64,000 bases of DNA from Halictus rubicundus (lineage: Eukaryota; Arthropoda; Insecta; Hymenoptera; Halictidae), in contig NW_027488593.1 of NCBI RefSeq assembly GCF_050948215.1, positions 1,116,001-1,180,000 on the forward strand, written 5' to 3'. Positions within the stretch are counted from its first letter, which is position 1. Every line of letters starts with the position of its first letter. Positions 38,967 through 49,426 of the stretch are shown piece after piece. Position numbers and translations under genes: made by a program. The notes under the pieces were generated by a model. It was not told where the DNA came from. It did no database searches and saw only the letters and a list, made by a program, of their open reading frames with translations.

Positions 38967-40440
38967 TCAATCTTCGTCACTATTTTCCTCAATTACTGGT
39001 ACAGTATGTGTCGTATCAAATATATTGGTTAATATCTCCGCTGGTTTTACAATTTTCGATTTAAATCGCCCATGAGATAAATAGTAAATAATGGTAGCGA
39101 CATGGGAACAGCAACCTACTGTTCTGTTGCCATTAGCACAGTCGCATGTATATCGTGTAATTCCGGTATAACTAATCGCATGTGGTACATATTCAATGTA
39201 GCATTGATAACTTTTGCGATTAATATGCCTCGAATGAACTTTCACCCTTATAATATTTTTAGTTTCCTCTAAATATTCCATATTTAAAATATCATCATTC
39301 CTCATTAACTCCGCTAGATAGCATACTGCCTGGGTTAATTGAGGTACCTGTACATAATATTACATAAGTAGCATATAGTTTTATATGTGATAATGTTATA
39401 CATATGCAAGAAAGTATGTTACCTGTGAATAAGATTTTCAAATCTTTCTCAGTCATTTCTGGAAAATCCATTACAACGTTGGCAGTCATTCGTGTAAATG
39501 GTTTTCTACGGCGATTTAATTTTTTTCCTTCTACTAGTTCCTGAAGCGTGTTTGTTTTTATTCGTTGATTCTTCATATAATCAATAATTAAATCTATTTC
39601 TGGATCTGTATCTAATCTTTTACCAAATTCATTGTGTAGAAAGGATGCTATTCGACACAATGATTTAAGACATGGTAGAAGTTTATTGTCCATTTTGTGG
39701 TGTAATAAACGATATTTCTGTGCAATATCGCCATGGACAGCTTCAACAATCCATCTTATTTTTGTTACGAAGCGTGATGAATTTGCTTCTGCTGTTATCA
39801 ATTGTGCTCGATTTCCTTTACAAGCTGGCATTAAAACATTATATCCTCTATTTTTCATATGCTCGACAACATCTCGAAAACCACGGTCCACAACGCAAAA
39901 ATCATTGGGTTGTAAAAGTGAACTTATTCCGTTAGGATCTACTAATAAGATTTTCATGATTGACGCATCATTCATGGTACCATTAAATGGTCCTGCCGTG
40001 TCAATAATATATCCATTTGTTGTGCAAATTGTAAACGGTTTACATAATGATGTTTTCTTCTGTCCAGAATATGATTTCCTTTCATATACATTATTCTTAC
40101 TTTTCTCGTGTCTAACATATGTTCCATCAAAAATGACTACTAATTCAGAATCTTTTATTTCAAAAAGTTTCCTTGGTACGCGCGCTGTTTCATTTAAAAT
40201 GAGATCGGCTCTGGATTTTGTATTTATTCCGAAGTGATTTCCCAAAACATCCTTTTCAAATGCGTTAATTATTTGATGGAAATATCCTGACACTTGTTGT
40301 TCATGTTGCAGACCGAATATATTTTTAATAATTACTTTAGAACTGCCACTTCTAAGTTTAAATAAAAATATAATTAATGCTTGTTTCACAGTCGAGCGCG
40401 ATGCAGCGGGTGTTTGTGATTTTGGGTTCAAGACCGAGCG
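38967..40440 (-). pseudogene. DDE_Tnp_4 transposase with C-terminal SWIM zinc finger
   Basis: Exon 1 (about 40440-39423) holds the DDE domain: VVIFDGTYVRHEKS (D), FCVVDRGFRDVVEHM (D) and IRWIVEAVHGDIAQ (E). A 75-nt intron, ACAG|GTAACA ... TGTACAG, spans 39348-39422. Exon 2 continues QLTQAVCYLAELM and ends in a SWIM finger, CDCANGNRTVGCCSHVA (C-x-C-x-n-C-x-H). Just after the junction a one-base loss puts exon 2 in another frame, so the protein is broken. The open frame upstream of about 40440 comes from a foldback element, so the true N-terminus is unclear. The transposase cuts and reinserts the element. Confidence 0.8.
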
Positions 40441-40488
40441 AGTGTTGGGGACTTTTAAGTGGAAGTCGCAGAGAAACCGAATGAGTCT

Positions 40489-40830
40489 AAGGCCTCGTAC
40501 AGACCTGAACATTTCGACGAACATTGCGCCGAACAGTGAACGAAACGCAAAGTCGACATTCATTTCGACGCGATTTTGCGTTTCGGACGCTGTTCGGCGC
40601 GATGTTCGGCGCAATGTTCGTCGAAACGTTCAGGTTTGTACGAGGCCTTAGATGTATGTCGAAAAACCGACAAGCGATGGATCGACCGCGCGCACGAACG
40701 CAAACGGGTGAGCTTCGCACAAACCTGAACATTTCGATGAACATTGCGCGCCGAAATGAATGTCGATTTTGCGTTTCGTTCGCTGTTCGGCGCAATGTTC
40801 GTCGAAATGTTCAGGTCTGTACGAGCCTTA
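40489..40830. repeat. Two related foldback repeats inside the transposon
   Basis: 40489-40652 reads AAGGCCTCGTACAGACCTGA ... and ends in its complement, TGTACGAGGCCTTA. 40709-40830 is a shorter relative (CAAACCTGAACATTTCGATG ... CATCG/TTCAGGTCTGTACGAGCC). Both carry AACATTGCGC(C)GAAC and its complement. The first supplies the N-terminal 45 or so codons of the transposase reading frame. Confidence 0.8.
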
Positions 40831-40929
40831 AGAGTGCCACGCTGAGAATCGTAGCCAGAGTATCTTAGAATCAATAATAAATACATATTATCATTAATCA
40901 AATCTACCACCAATAGTACTATCCCTACT

Positions 40930-41396
40930 TTATAATACCGTAATTTCATTTGTTTTTCAATATTTAACTATGTTCCACCAATCCGACGATCTTGAAACTT
41001 TTGTACGTATTAGATAGGTAACAGAACATTGTTCTTGAATTTTTTGGAAGTGGTCACTCGAAGGGTTGCTTGCCACCCCCACGCATAAAAAAAAAATTAA
41101 AAATTAAATAATTTTTTTCTAGTCTTAATAATTTAATTACAATTATGAAAAAAATATATGATATGAAGGAAGTAAGTTCGAATATTTTCGATTTTATTTC
41201 ATCTCAATATCTTAATTAACAACCGAGAAAAAAAATGTTAAAGTTGAGGGTGTTTACCCTCATATCACCCTTAAATGAAGGGTTAGCGACTTAAAATTTT
41301 AGGGGATTGTTTTCAACCTAAAATGATGGTTTTCCACACAATACCAATAAAATTCCCGCCGGGGCCGCTAGACCTGTCTTATCCCCCTAGACCCTT
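40930..41396. repeat. Right terminal inverted repeat
   Basis: Mirror of 38310-38770. Differences from the left arm are few single-base changes (for example GCGTGG versus CCACAC next to CAATACCAATAAA). Confidence 0.88.
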
Positions 41397-41911
41397 ATCT
41401 TAGAAATTGCAAAATGAAAAAAACAGAACGGAAATTGAAAACTTATGACGAGCAAATTTTGAAACCGATAGGAAAATTAACGAATTTGATTGTCGAATTT
41501 AAAAATGAGAAACGCATGTTAGAATGTTTTGTATTGCCTGGTTCAGGTCCGGCGTTAATTGGTAGGGAATGGTTAGCAGCGTTCGGATTATGGCCGTTGC
41601 AAATAGGCGACACAGGTGTGAGCGTGATAAATAAATTAAATATCGAAAATTTAGCTGCTGTATTGAGCGAAAAATACAGTGAATTGTTTAGCGAAACGCC
41701 CGGGTTGTATAACAAGAGTGAATCTAAAATTCACCTTAAAGAGAATGCAAGACCAATAGCGTTAAAATGTAGAAGTATAGCACATGCGTTAAAACCGCTA
41801 GTTGAAAAAGAGTTAGACAGACTAGTGAATTTGGGGCACTTAAAGACAGTCGACGTAAGCGAATGGGCAACGCCGATTGTTCCCGTCTTTAAAAGCAATG
41901 GTAATATCCGC
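41397..41911 (+). pseudogene. Gypsy (Mag/K02A2.6-like) protease-RT fragment
   Basis: Open from 41414. ECFVLPGSGPALIGREWLAAF is the end of a retropepsin, and RPIALKCRSIAHALKPLVEK and DVSEWATPIVPVFKSNGNIR are the start of a reverse transcriptase. Cut at 41911 exactly where the GC-rich LTR-like block begins, just before the RT catalytic core. It differs clearly from the family-A pol at the same positions, so it is another Gypsy lineage. Confidence 0.8.
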
Positions 41912-43857
41912 TGTGACGTTGCACAAACCCCGCCGCCCTTAGGCGCCCCTAACAACCGAACGAAGGGACCGGACTGCCCGAAAACAACGTTGTCGCGAAT
42001 AGAACCACGGCTCGATAGGTTAGGAAGCGCTCCCCGGGGAACTCCCGAATCGACAGGAAACTCGCACTTTCACCCTTTCGCGCGCGCCGAGCCCGGCAAG
42101 TTTCAGGTAGGCGAACGGCACCCCGGTATCCAGCCGACCTGAGGAAAGGGCACAGCGCTTCGCGGGACCACCTACGCCAAACCATGGCCAATACGCAAAT
42201 CCGGTGCACCGGTAATAACGAGGAATGGGCGACGCCACACACGGGCCAGACAACCCGGAGGTGACGAAGCGGGACGAAGGCCCCTGTCGACCATCCGACA
42301 ACCTATTTCGCGGTCCTGCCGTCGCCTCACCTAGCCAATTGCAAGGGGCCTCGGCGAGGGTGGTGTAGGCGCCCCCCCCCCTCTCCATACCGGGGTAAGT
42401 CACAGATCTGCCCCGCGTTCCAATTTCGGAAAGATTTTCGCGTAAGGTCTGGGGCCCAAGGACCCGACGTAGGCACGATCCTGCGAGTTCCGAATCTCGC
42501 GCCAGACGCGCGCCCTATTAGAGGAAAAGCCGGACTACGGCAAGGAGTGGGGATGCGAGGACCCTGCCGTAACACGAACGGACTAGGCCGAATTACTGTC
42601 GCGGTGACTTCCGTACTGTGTCGCACAGAGAAAAACTATCGAATTAGCCCGGACCGCCGTGTTGCTTATATTACCGAGATTCGTCCTCTTATCGTACACG
42701 CGACGTGCGTGCAGTTCTAATACCGAGCTACAGCGGGACCACGATCTTGTTACCGTTGCGAGGCAGGAGCCGAACTACCGAAGGACCATCCCGAGCGAGA
42801 CGGGCAGAACCGCGACAGACGGCAGAAAAATAACCGGCAGGAACGGTGAGTCCCCTAAGTGACCGATTTCGTTTATTTGTCGCGAGTTGGTTCGCCAGGC
42901 TCTGTCGGGGAACCGACGAGGTCGGCCGACGACGATTCCGTGCCCTCGCGGCAACGCGAGCTCGCGGATCGCCCGTCGGACGCGTAATATCGCGTCTCGT
43001 TCCCCGAGTTTTCGCGCGCCGAGGCGCTTCTCGCCTCGGACATTCCGCTCGTACCGAATTCACCGGTACCTTGAGCCTCGGCAGCGAGTTCCCGGAAAAA
43101 TATCGTGCGGAAGTCTTCCTCGGAGGAGCTGCCGCCGTTACCGTTTGCAACCATCCATTTGTTACGTTACATTTCGCGTTATTCCTATCGAGCCGTAGCG
43201 TAGCCTATCGCGAAGTTTTCGCCGAGCGTTCGCCGTCCGTCGGAACCGAAACCGCGCCGCGACAGTCATACCGTAATCGCGCCGACCACCTGCGTGCCGC
43301 GAACCCCTCGCTTCGGCGAGGGGCTATTCTCGTGCCGATCTACCGCACCCCCGCGGCGTATTTTACCGATCGACAACAGCGCGTTGCGAACCCTCCACCT
43401 TATCGCAAACTTTGTACGAAGAGCGCGGGCTCTCGGGTGCGGCCACGTGGCCGCGGCTTTGTAAAATCCGACGCCAATAAAATTGTAGAGCCCAGCCCGA
43501 CTATCGATCTTTTCACCTGCGCGATCCGCCCTGCCGTGAGGGCTGTCCTCGCTCCCTTCCGTGTCCGAACCCCCGACCCTTCTCGCGCCTCTCGACATTC
43601 TCGCGGTTCCCGAAGGTTCACCTCCCGCCCCCAGCTTCGGCTAAGGGCGGACTTCGTCCGCGTTTCGCGTGGCACCCTTCCGGTGCCTGGCGCCCGAGCA
43701 GCAGGCTCTTTTCGATTTCCGAGAACCTTCGGCAATCTATTAGTACCGGGAGGACCGCGTATTCACGGCCGTACGCGGCCCGGCCTCTGAGCCCATAAAT
43801 TCCCGGAGTGGATCCCGCCCCCGCCTTCCCACGCGGCGAGTGAAGGTCCACGTTACA
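41912..43857. repeat. GC-rich LTR-like block
   Basis: 1946 bp, with ends TGTGACGTTGCACAAACC ... GGTCCACGTTACA (TG...CA). The left neighbour is the Mag-like RT fragment, the right neighbour is family-A integrase, and no target duplication is seen (TCCGC versus AGAAA). A solo LTR produced by recombination between two insertions at different places would give this. The long open frames inside are compositional. No domain recognised. Confidence 0.55.
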
Positions 43858-44730
43858 AGAAATAAAACGATTTATTTGTTCGTGCGACAGTTGTCAAAAT
43901 AAAAAATTGGTACGTTCTAAAACACGCGAGCCCATGTTAATAACGGATACTTCCGCAGAACCTTTTGAGAGGGTAGCGTTGGATACAGTAGGACCATTAC
44001 CAACAACTCCCAACGGAAATAGGCATATATTAACGATGCAAGATAATTTAACAAAATACTGCATAGCAGTTCCCGTTCCTGACATAAGAGCCGAGACAAT
44101 CGCGCACGCTTTAACGACCCATTTGATATTACAATATGGTACTCCTCGGGCAACATTCAAAAATTGACGAAGGTTTTCAAAATCCGACACTTTATGACAT
44201 CTGGTTATAGACCACAAACGAATGGAGCACTAGAGAGAAGCCATATAGTGTTAACGGAATACATCAGCCATTATGTAGATAGATATGACGATTGGGATAG
44301 GTTAGTACCGTTCGCAATGTTTTCATATAACACTTCGGTACACGAAACAACCAACTTCACACCTTATGAATTGGTGTTCGGAAAAGTTGCTCGTTGTCCA
44401 AGTTCGTTCGCGGGGAACGAAAATTTACCCACATACAACACTTATCTTTCTGATCTGATTGTACGACTAAACGAAATGCATACAATAGCCGCGAGAAATC
44501 AGAATAAGGCTAAGGAAAGATCCAAGGTTTATTATGATAAAAGGGCGCGACCGTTCCGCGGAAAAATAGGGGACATGGTACGCGTCGTCGTCGAGCCGCG
44601 AGCTGGAAAGTTTAGTAGCCGTTATCATGGACCATACAAAATTGTTGGAATTTTGGCAAAGAACAGTGTTATTTTAGAAGATGATAACGGAAAACAATTC
44701 ACCAAACATGTAGATAAATTGAAATTATAA
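43858..44730 (+). pseudogene. Gypsy A integrase, catalytic region deleted
   Basis: Reads CSCDSCQNKKLVRSKTRE, then FERVALDTVGPLPTT (first Asp), then LILQYGTPRA. The next bases, which should encode the second catalytic Asp, are deleted, with a stop at about 44167 and a frame change. From 44164 the frame continues KIRHFMTSGYRPQTNGALER (the Glu region) to KIVGILAKNSVILED, the GPY-like end. Without the second Asp it cannot integrate. Confidence 0.85.
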
Positions 44731-45161
44731 ACCTTGTTAACGCTGGAAGAGAGAGACATATTAATGCTTAAAGATTTACCGCTATTCACTTTGCAAATCT
44801 TAACGGATGAGACGCATCGATACGGTCGGCGCTTGTGCAACGATGGGCCCGACTGGCGAATTGCGCAAACTATTTAAGCAGATATTAATAAAATATTGTA
44901 AATAAGTTGCAGAACAACCTAGGCTAAGCCACATCTTCGGATGTCACAAGCAATTGTAAGGTTAACCAAATCAGACCGTGGACATGACTGTCATGCGACA
45001 TAAACAGCCAGTCATTGGGACACAAACGATGTGATACGAATGCGAACCGCTGCCATGATTGGCGCGAAAGGAGAAACATTATTATTTATGTGTTGTGTTG
45101 TCTCCGATTATATTTACACGAACTTATACAAGCATTGTAACCATAGGATTATAAATGAACC
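44731..45161 (+). other. Spacer before the accessory gene
   Basis: No gene seen. Contains a second AG-rich and T-rich stretch that could hold a splice acceptor for a subgenomic transcript; TTATAAATGAACCATGG immediately before 45162 is a good initiation context. Confidence 0.4.
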
Positions 45162-46784
45162 ATGGAGCCGCAACCAGGATGCAGTTCAGGGACAGCAGGA
45201 GAAGGAAGGAGGCTATTAATACTGCGATTAGCCAATCATACCAAGAAGGAGGACTTACTGAAAGTTTTCCGACCCCACGGAGCGGAACACGCAGTAGTAT
45301 TGAGGAAACCCACGGGCAATCAGGCGTTCATCACGTTTGAAAAACCGGAACAAGCAAAGAAACTGGTAGGACAAAATTTCGTTGTCCACAAGCGGAAGCT
45401 AAGGATCCGTCCTGCAGACCCGTGGCATGAGGCTAAACTGATAGCGCCGCGACCGTCGGTTAATGCGTTTCCGGGCCTAGACCTTTCGGATAAGGTACTC
45501 CTACCGGTGGAGTGTATTGCGAAGATTGCGACGTATTTACAATTTCAGGATAGAGTAGCACTAGAATTAGTCTCGACAAGGTGGCGAGAGGGGACCTTAG
45601 CGTCGTATGGTAAAATTAAGCGTCTCGATGTGACTGATTGGCGTTGGCCGCATGGGTGGAACGGTAAGACGGTTACTATGGGCGCATTACATTGGTTATT
45701 ACGTAGAACAGCAAACCATATAACAAAGATAGTGGTAGATGATGAGAGTATTTCAAAACTTCTACAACCACAAATAATAGCTATAGCAATAAAAACTTGC
45801 CCGAACCTTACATATTTAGATTTTACAGCAGCGACCATAAGGCCAACGTCACTTAGGAACCTTGTCGAAGGGGCAAACCAAGTGGTACATATAGCGTTTG
45901 GAAAGTCACAACCACCGATAGAGCCAGAACTAGCCCAGGTGCTCGAAAAAGCTAAAAATTTAGAGACATTTGAATTAACAAAAACTGTATTAAGTGGGAA
46001 AGCATTACATTACTTAAATCCAAACTTGAAACATTTTAAAATAGACAAGTGTGTAGGAATATCAGTACAATATTTAATCGATATACTAGGAAGGTTACAA
46101 GCCTTAGACTCTTTGGATTTAATATTACAACAAACACTGACCGACGACACTATATTGAGTACTTTAGCCAATAATAGAAACCTACAACAAACGCTAAGAA
46201 CTCTAAGAATCCACGCGCTGACCTTCGGCGTGGACCAGTTGAACCAAGATGAGGAGGATGACCAGCTCCAAATAGGACGAGGGGACTTTGTGGAAATAGA
46301 ACTGGGACCAGTAGATCAAGCCCTACCGATAATCCGGGATTAACGTCGAATCACGCATCTCTCACTAACATTTTGTGGATGGGTGACAGGCACTACGGTA
46401 CAAGAAATAAGTGCGAATCTCACACAGATCGAACACCTAGATCTAAGTGGTTGCACAAATATCAGAGGAGAGTCGTCCCTCGACACATTATCTAACTTGG
46501 ATAAGTTAGCGGTCCTGGAATTGAACAACATGTATCCAGAAATGCCAGGGTATGCGGTGGGGTCATTGTGTGGATTAAGAGAAATACACTGTAGGTCAAA
46601 TCCATCAATACATAGCGAGCATATTTGCAGTATAATTAGGAATTGCCCACAAATACAGGTAGTAGATGTGGAAGGATGTGCGAGAATAGACAAAGCAGTG
46701 TTAATGTGCGCATACAATACCGTTAGATTAACGGATAGAACACAGATATTGCATATATATATATATAGCAGATACTACAGTTAG
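45162..46784 (+). pseudogene. RRM-F-box-LRR protein carried by Gypsy A (one in-frame stop)
   Basis: Same frame for about 540 codons with a single TAA at 46341-46343. N-terminus (residues about 15-85) is RRM-like: RLLILRLANH (RNP2-like), GNQAFITFEKPEQA (RNP1-like). Residues about 105-150 form an F-box: LLPVECIAKIATYLQFQDRV, ALELVSTRWREG. The rest is leucine-rich repeats (CPNLTYLDFTAATI, LDSLDLILQQTLTD, ITHLSLTFCGWVTG, IEHLDLSGCTNI). F-box proteins bind Skp1 and present substrates bound by LRRs to Cullin-1 ubiquitin ligases; the RRM may bind RNA. No signal peptide or membrane segment, so not an envelope. Bounded by integrase and the polypurine tract of the same element. Possibly expressed as a truncated 393-residue product. 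Confidence 0.8.
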
Positions 46785-46941
46785 TAGATACACTAAATAT
46801 AAAAAGAATTCGCGCATACAAATCTTTTTCGACCGCCGTTTCGAGCCATTGTTTTGTTAGTCTGGGTTCCGATTAAGCGCAAAATGTATATTAGCCGTGT
46901 TAACATCATCGGGGACGACGATGTCTTTAAGGAGGGAGGAC

Positions 46942-48313
46942 TGTTACGTTCCGAACAATTATTATTAGTTCTGAAACCATTTTGGCTTTATCCGTCGGTA
47001 GCACTGTGGTTGATAATTCTTGTAATTGTGGGATTTCCCTAATTGATCACAGTGTGGCCTTTGACGTTGTATAGCATTCTAGATTATTCCGCGTTAAATG
47101 TGTTTATGTAATGAATACCCTTCTTGGAATCAACGCCGTCTGGAAAATATTTAGTCTTAGTATAGCAAGGCGACTTTCTATAAGTATTTAGATGAGACAA
47201 AGGGAGAGATAGCGACGCCCCGCTCGTCGCCTTGTTTAGTATTAAGCGACCTCGTCAGTCGGGCCGTAACATAAGGCGTGTTGCACCAACGGTCGGGGGA
47301 GAGGCTGGCTTATGTGGTGTTGAGTATGGGAGCGTGAGGGTGTTCGGTAATTCTTTGCAATTGTGGGGCCACCCTAACCGAACGCACCGAGCGTCGTCTC
47401 AGGTATGTTGACCGTTGAAGGTTTTCCTTTGTTTACACGAGCTACGCCGTTCGGCGACCGTTGGTGTAGGCATGGGTGTGTGAGAGAGAAAGAAGTCGCA
47501 AGAGTGAGACAGGAATGCGTGACGCGCGTGATTGGGCTGTCTGAGACCCAAATTTTATTGGCTAGGCGCGTAGAGAGGGGAGCTGGCCAGCGGGCCGAGC
47601 TAGCCGAAACGCGGCACGGAGCGATCTTTCTTCGATGTACAAGCGCGAGGTGCGTGTCGTCGAATTCGTGGGATCCGTATTAGGCAGAGTTTCGTCTTAG
47701 GGTTTCAATAGCGCCCGGGCGGAAAGTCCTAGATCTCTCGTTAAATAGTTGTAATTTGTTTTAAACATTAACTCGTCTTGCCGAGCCCGTTGTGCTCGTA
47801 GTTTTAGTTCAGTATCAGTTTTACAGTAGCTCGTTAGCCCCGCGGTATCGTTATTCGCGTGGCGGAGTGTTTAACGAGTTAACCGTTTTAATTTTAGCTT
47901 TTAGATACATTACTCAACGGCATATTGTATTCTCTCTTTGCGGGTTATTTCCACCGTTGTATTGTGTGGAGAGAGATATTGTATTGGTGAGTGGTTTTCG
48001 TTATGTTTTTATATTGTTTATATTCATGTGTGATATATTGCTAAACTGTTGCCTTGCCGGTCCCTATACAGCCGTGCGGGTTATGTTAACCGATTTCACT
48101 CGATTGTTTTCTCTCCGCATTTGCGTAAATATATTCATACGTAGTTCGTTCATCTACTCGAACCCATAGCTTGTCATTCAAATCCTCCTGTTCCTTCATG
48201 CTTTAACCGTCGGGAGAGCAGCGGAACAGTGGGTAGTAAATCTGGACGATTAGAGAGATCCCGCTCTCTCGGTTTAGGCTTATGCCCTTCCGGGAGTTCG
48301 CGTAGTCGTCACA
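46942..48313 (+). repeat. 3' LTR of Gypsy A, copy 2
   Basis: 1372 bp, with ends TGTTACGTTCCGAACAATTA ... GCGTAGTCGTCACA, preceded by a polypurine tract. Shares its start, GTTGATAATTCT.GTAATTGTGGGAT, CTTGGAATCAACGCCGTC and its end with the LTR at 5803-7020 in reverse. Longer than that one by about 150 bases through indels. Open frames inside are not supported. Confidence 0.88.
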
Positions 48314-48314
48314 G

Positions 48315-48570
48315 ATGGAAAAGGTCGATAAAAATTTAAAATCGGAAAAGTCGGGTTCATTACAGTTATGGCATGAGCGTTTGTGTCAGCAAAATAAAAG
48401 GCACGTGAAAAGTTTTTTGCAAAACGTGGGTATAAATGTGAATGATTCGAATGACGATGATATGTGTGAAGGCTGTACTTACGGAAAACAACACAGGTTA
48501 AGTTTTCACGAGAATGTAGAACGCGCTAAAAAACCTCGCGAAATTATACATGCTGATGATTGTGGGCCTG
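48315..48570 (+). pseudogene. Copia GAG-pre-integrase segment
   Basis: LQLWHERLCQQNKRHVKSFL ... CEGCTYGKQHRLSFH is the HHCC-type pre-integrase zinc finger. IIHADDCGP is the start of the integrase core, with its first Asp. Cut at about 48570. Confidence 0.85.
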
Positions 48571-48679
48571 GGTCTTATAAGCGTCAGGGACTTATATCAT
48601 GGTATAACCCTGACGCACCAAACCCTCCTTCACGTGGTAGGACCTGGACACCTTCGGGTGACTAACGGGGCTCTGGTAA

Positions 48680-48820
48680 GAGAGCTCCTGCATGAGTTGT
48701 CGCTCTGCGACAACCGCGGCTCTCTCATAAAGAGAGTTCTTGCGGAGTCATCGCTTCGCGATGACCGCGGCTCTCAGAGAGCCCATGCGTGAGTTATCGC
48801 TTGCGATAACCGCGGCTCTC
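48680..48820 (+). repeat. Three hairpin repeats in LINE 5' region
   Basis: Units 48680-48725, 48732-48775 and 48777-48820. Each reads GAGAG(C/T) ... inner hairpin ... CGCGGCTCTC. Inner stems: GTTGTCGC/GCGACAAC, GTCATCGC/GCGATGAC and GTTATCGC/GCGATAAC, so changes on one side are matched on the other. The outer GAGAGC pairs with GCTCTC. Paired changes suggest the structure is kept by selection. Confidence 0.85.
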
Positions 48821-49426
48821 ACCCGGAAGACTCCCCTCTGCCGCGACGACCCACCGGATACATCAGGTGGTATGTTGCAGAACGGGAGAAACGGGGGCTT
48901 ACCTTAACCGGTCGGCCCAACGGGGAGGCGAACCCCTTGAACAAACCCTTAACCTTCTAAGCTGAAGATCGCGGTGAAAGAGGTCCCGTGTCTGACACGT
49001 GGCGGTCGGTGGGTCCACCGGCCATTAGCGACTAACTTCAGGACACCAGGCGAAATCCTGACAGTAATAGCATTCTCCCCGGAAAGGGCGTAACCCGGGG
49101 AGTGACTGTCTTTCGTCCCAACTCGTGGGAACAAATATGTATGAGCCAAAATCTAAAAACAAATCGAAGAAAGCAGGTGGAGCATAGAAAAATGAAGTTG
49201 GAGGAAAGGCGAAGGCCGAAAAAGAAACGACCCAGACAGAAAGGGACATAGCTACTGTCTGGGATGACGAATCGGACGAGTACACAGATGATTCGTATTC
49301 GGACCTAGGTCCAGAGGACTATAAATGGGATTTCCCCAACAACAGAAAGAGAAAGAACAAACGCTCAAGTGACTCGTGCAACGAGTCACATAAGAAACAC
49401 TAAATGCAGAGGAACTCCTTAGAAGG

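Larger units (their letters stand above)
38310..41396 (-). mobile_element. DDE_Tnp_4-type DNA transposon with long inverted repeats
   Basis: About 3.1 kb. Inverted repeats of roughly 460 bases (38310-38770 and 40930-41396), outer ends AAGGGTCTAGGTGG and CCCCCTAGACCCTT, highly similar throughout. The target duplication is short and TA-rich (TA or TAA versus TTA); its exact length is ambiguous by one base. Inside, on the minus strand, are a two-exon transposase and a SWIM zinc finger. Combination of DDE_Tnp_4 and SWIM points to an ISL2EU/Harbinger-like group; superfamily not settled. The near identity of the arms suggests a fairly recent insertion. Confidence 0.88.
43858..48313 (+). mobile_element. 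Gypsy family A, second copy (3' half with accessory gene)
   Basis: Plus strand: integrase (43858-44730), an RRM-F-box-LRR gene (45162-46784), a polypurine tract (AAGGAGGGAGGAC, about 46929-46941) and the 3' LTR (46942-48313). Integrase and LTR match the family-A copy at 1-7020. The 5' half (LTR, gag, PR, RT) is missing, cut at 43857. The extra gene lies where env would be in an errantivirus. Confidence 0.88.

Noticed and set aside
39295..40614. Transposase starting at 40614
   Set aside because: The first part (MRRTSRRTASETQNR ...) is encoded by a foldback repeat; the C-terminal end after the exon-1 donor is intron read-through.
42846..43790. 314-codon frame as a gene
   Set aside because: It is in the GC-rich LTR-like block; low-complexity Arg/Pro composition, no domain, other frames equally open.
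44731..46941. Gypsy env gene
   Set aside because: The downstream ORF lacks signal peptide, furin site and membrane anchor, and has RRM, F-box and LRR patterns instead.
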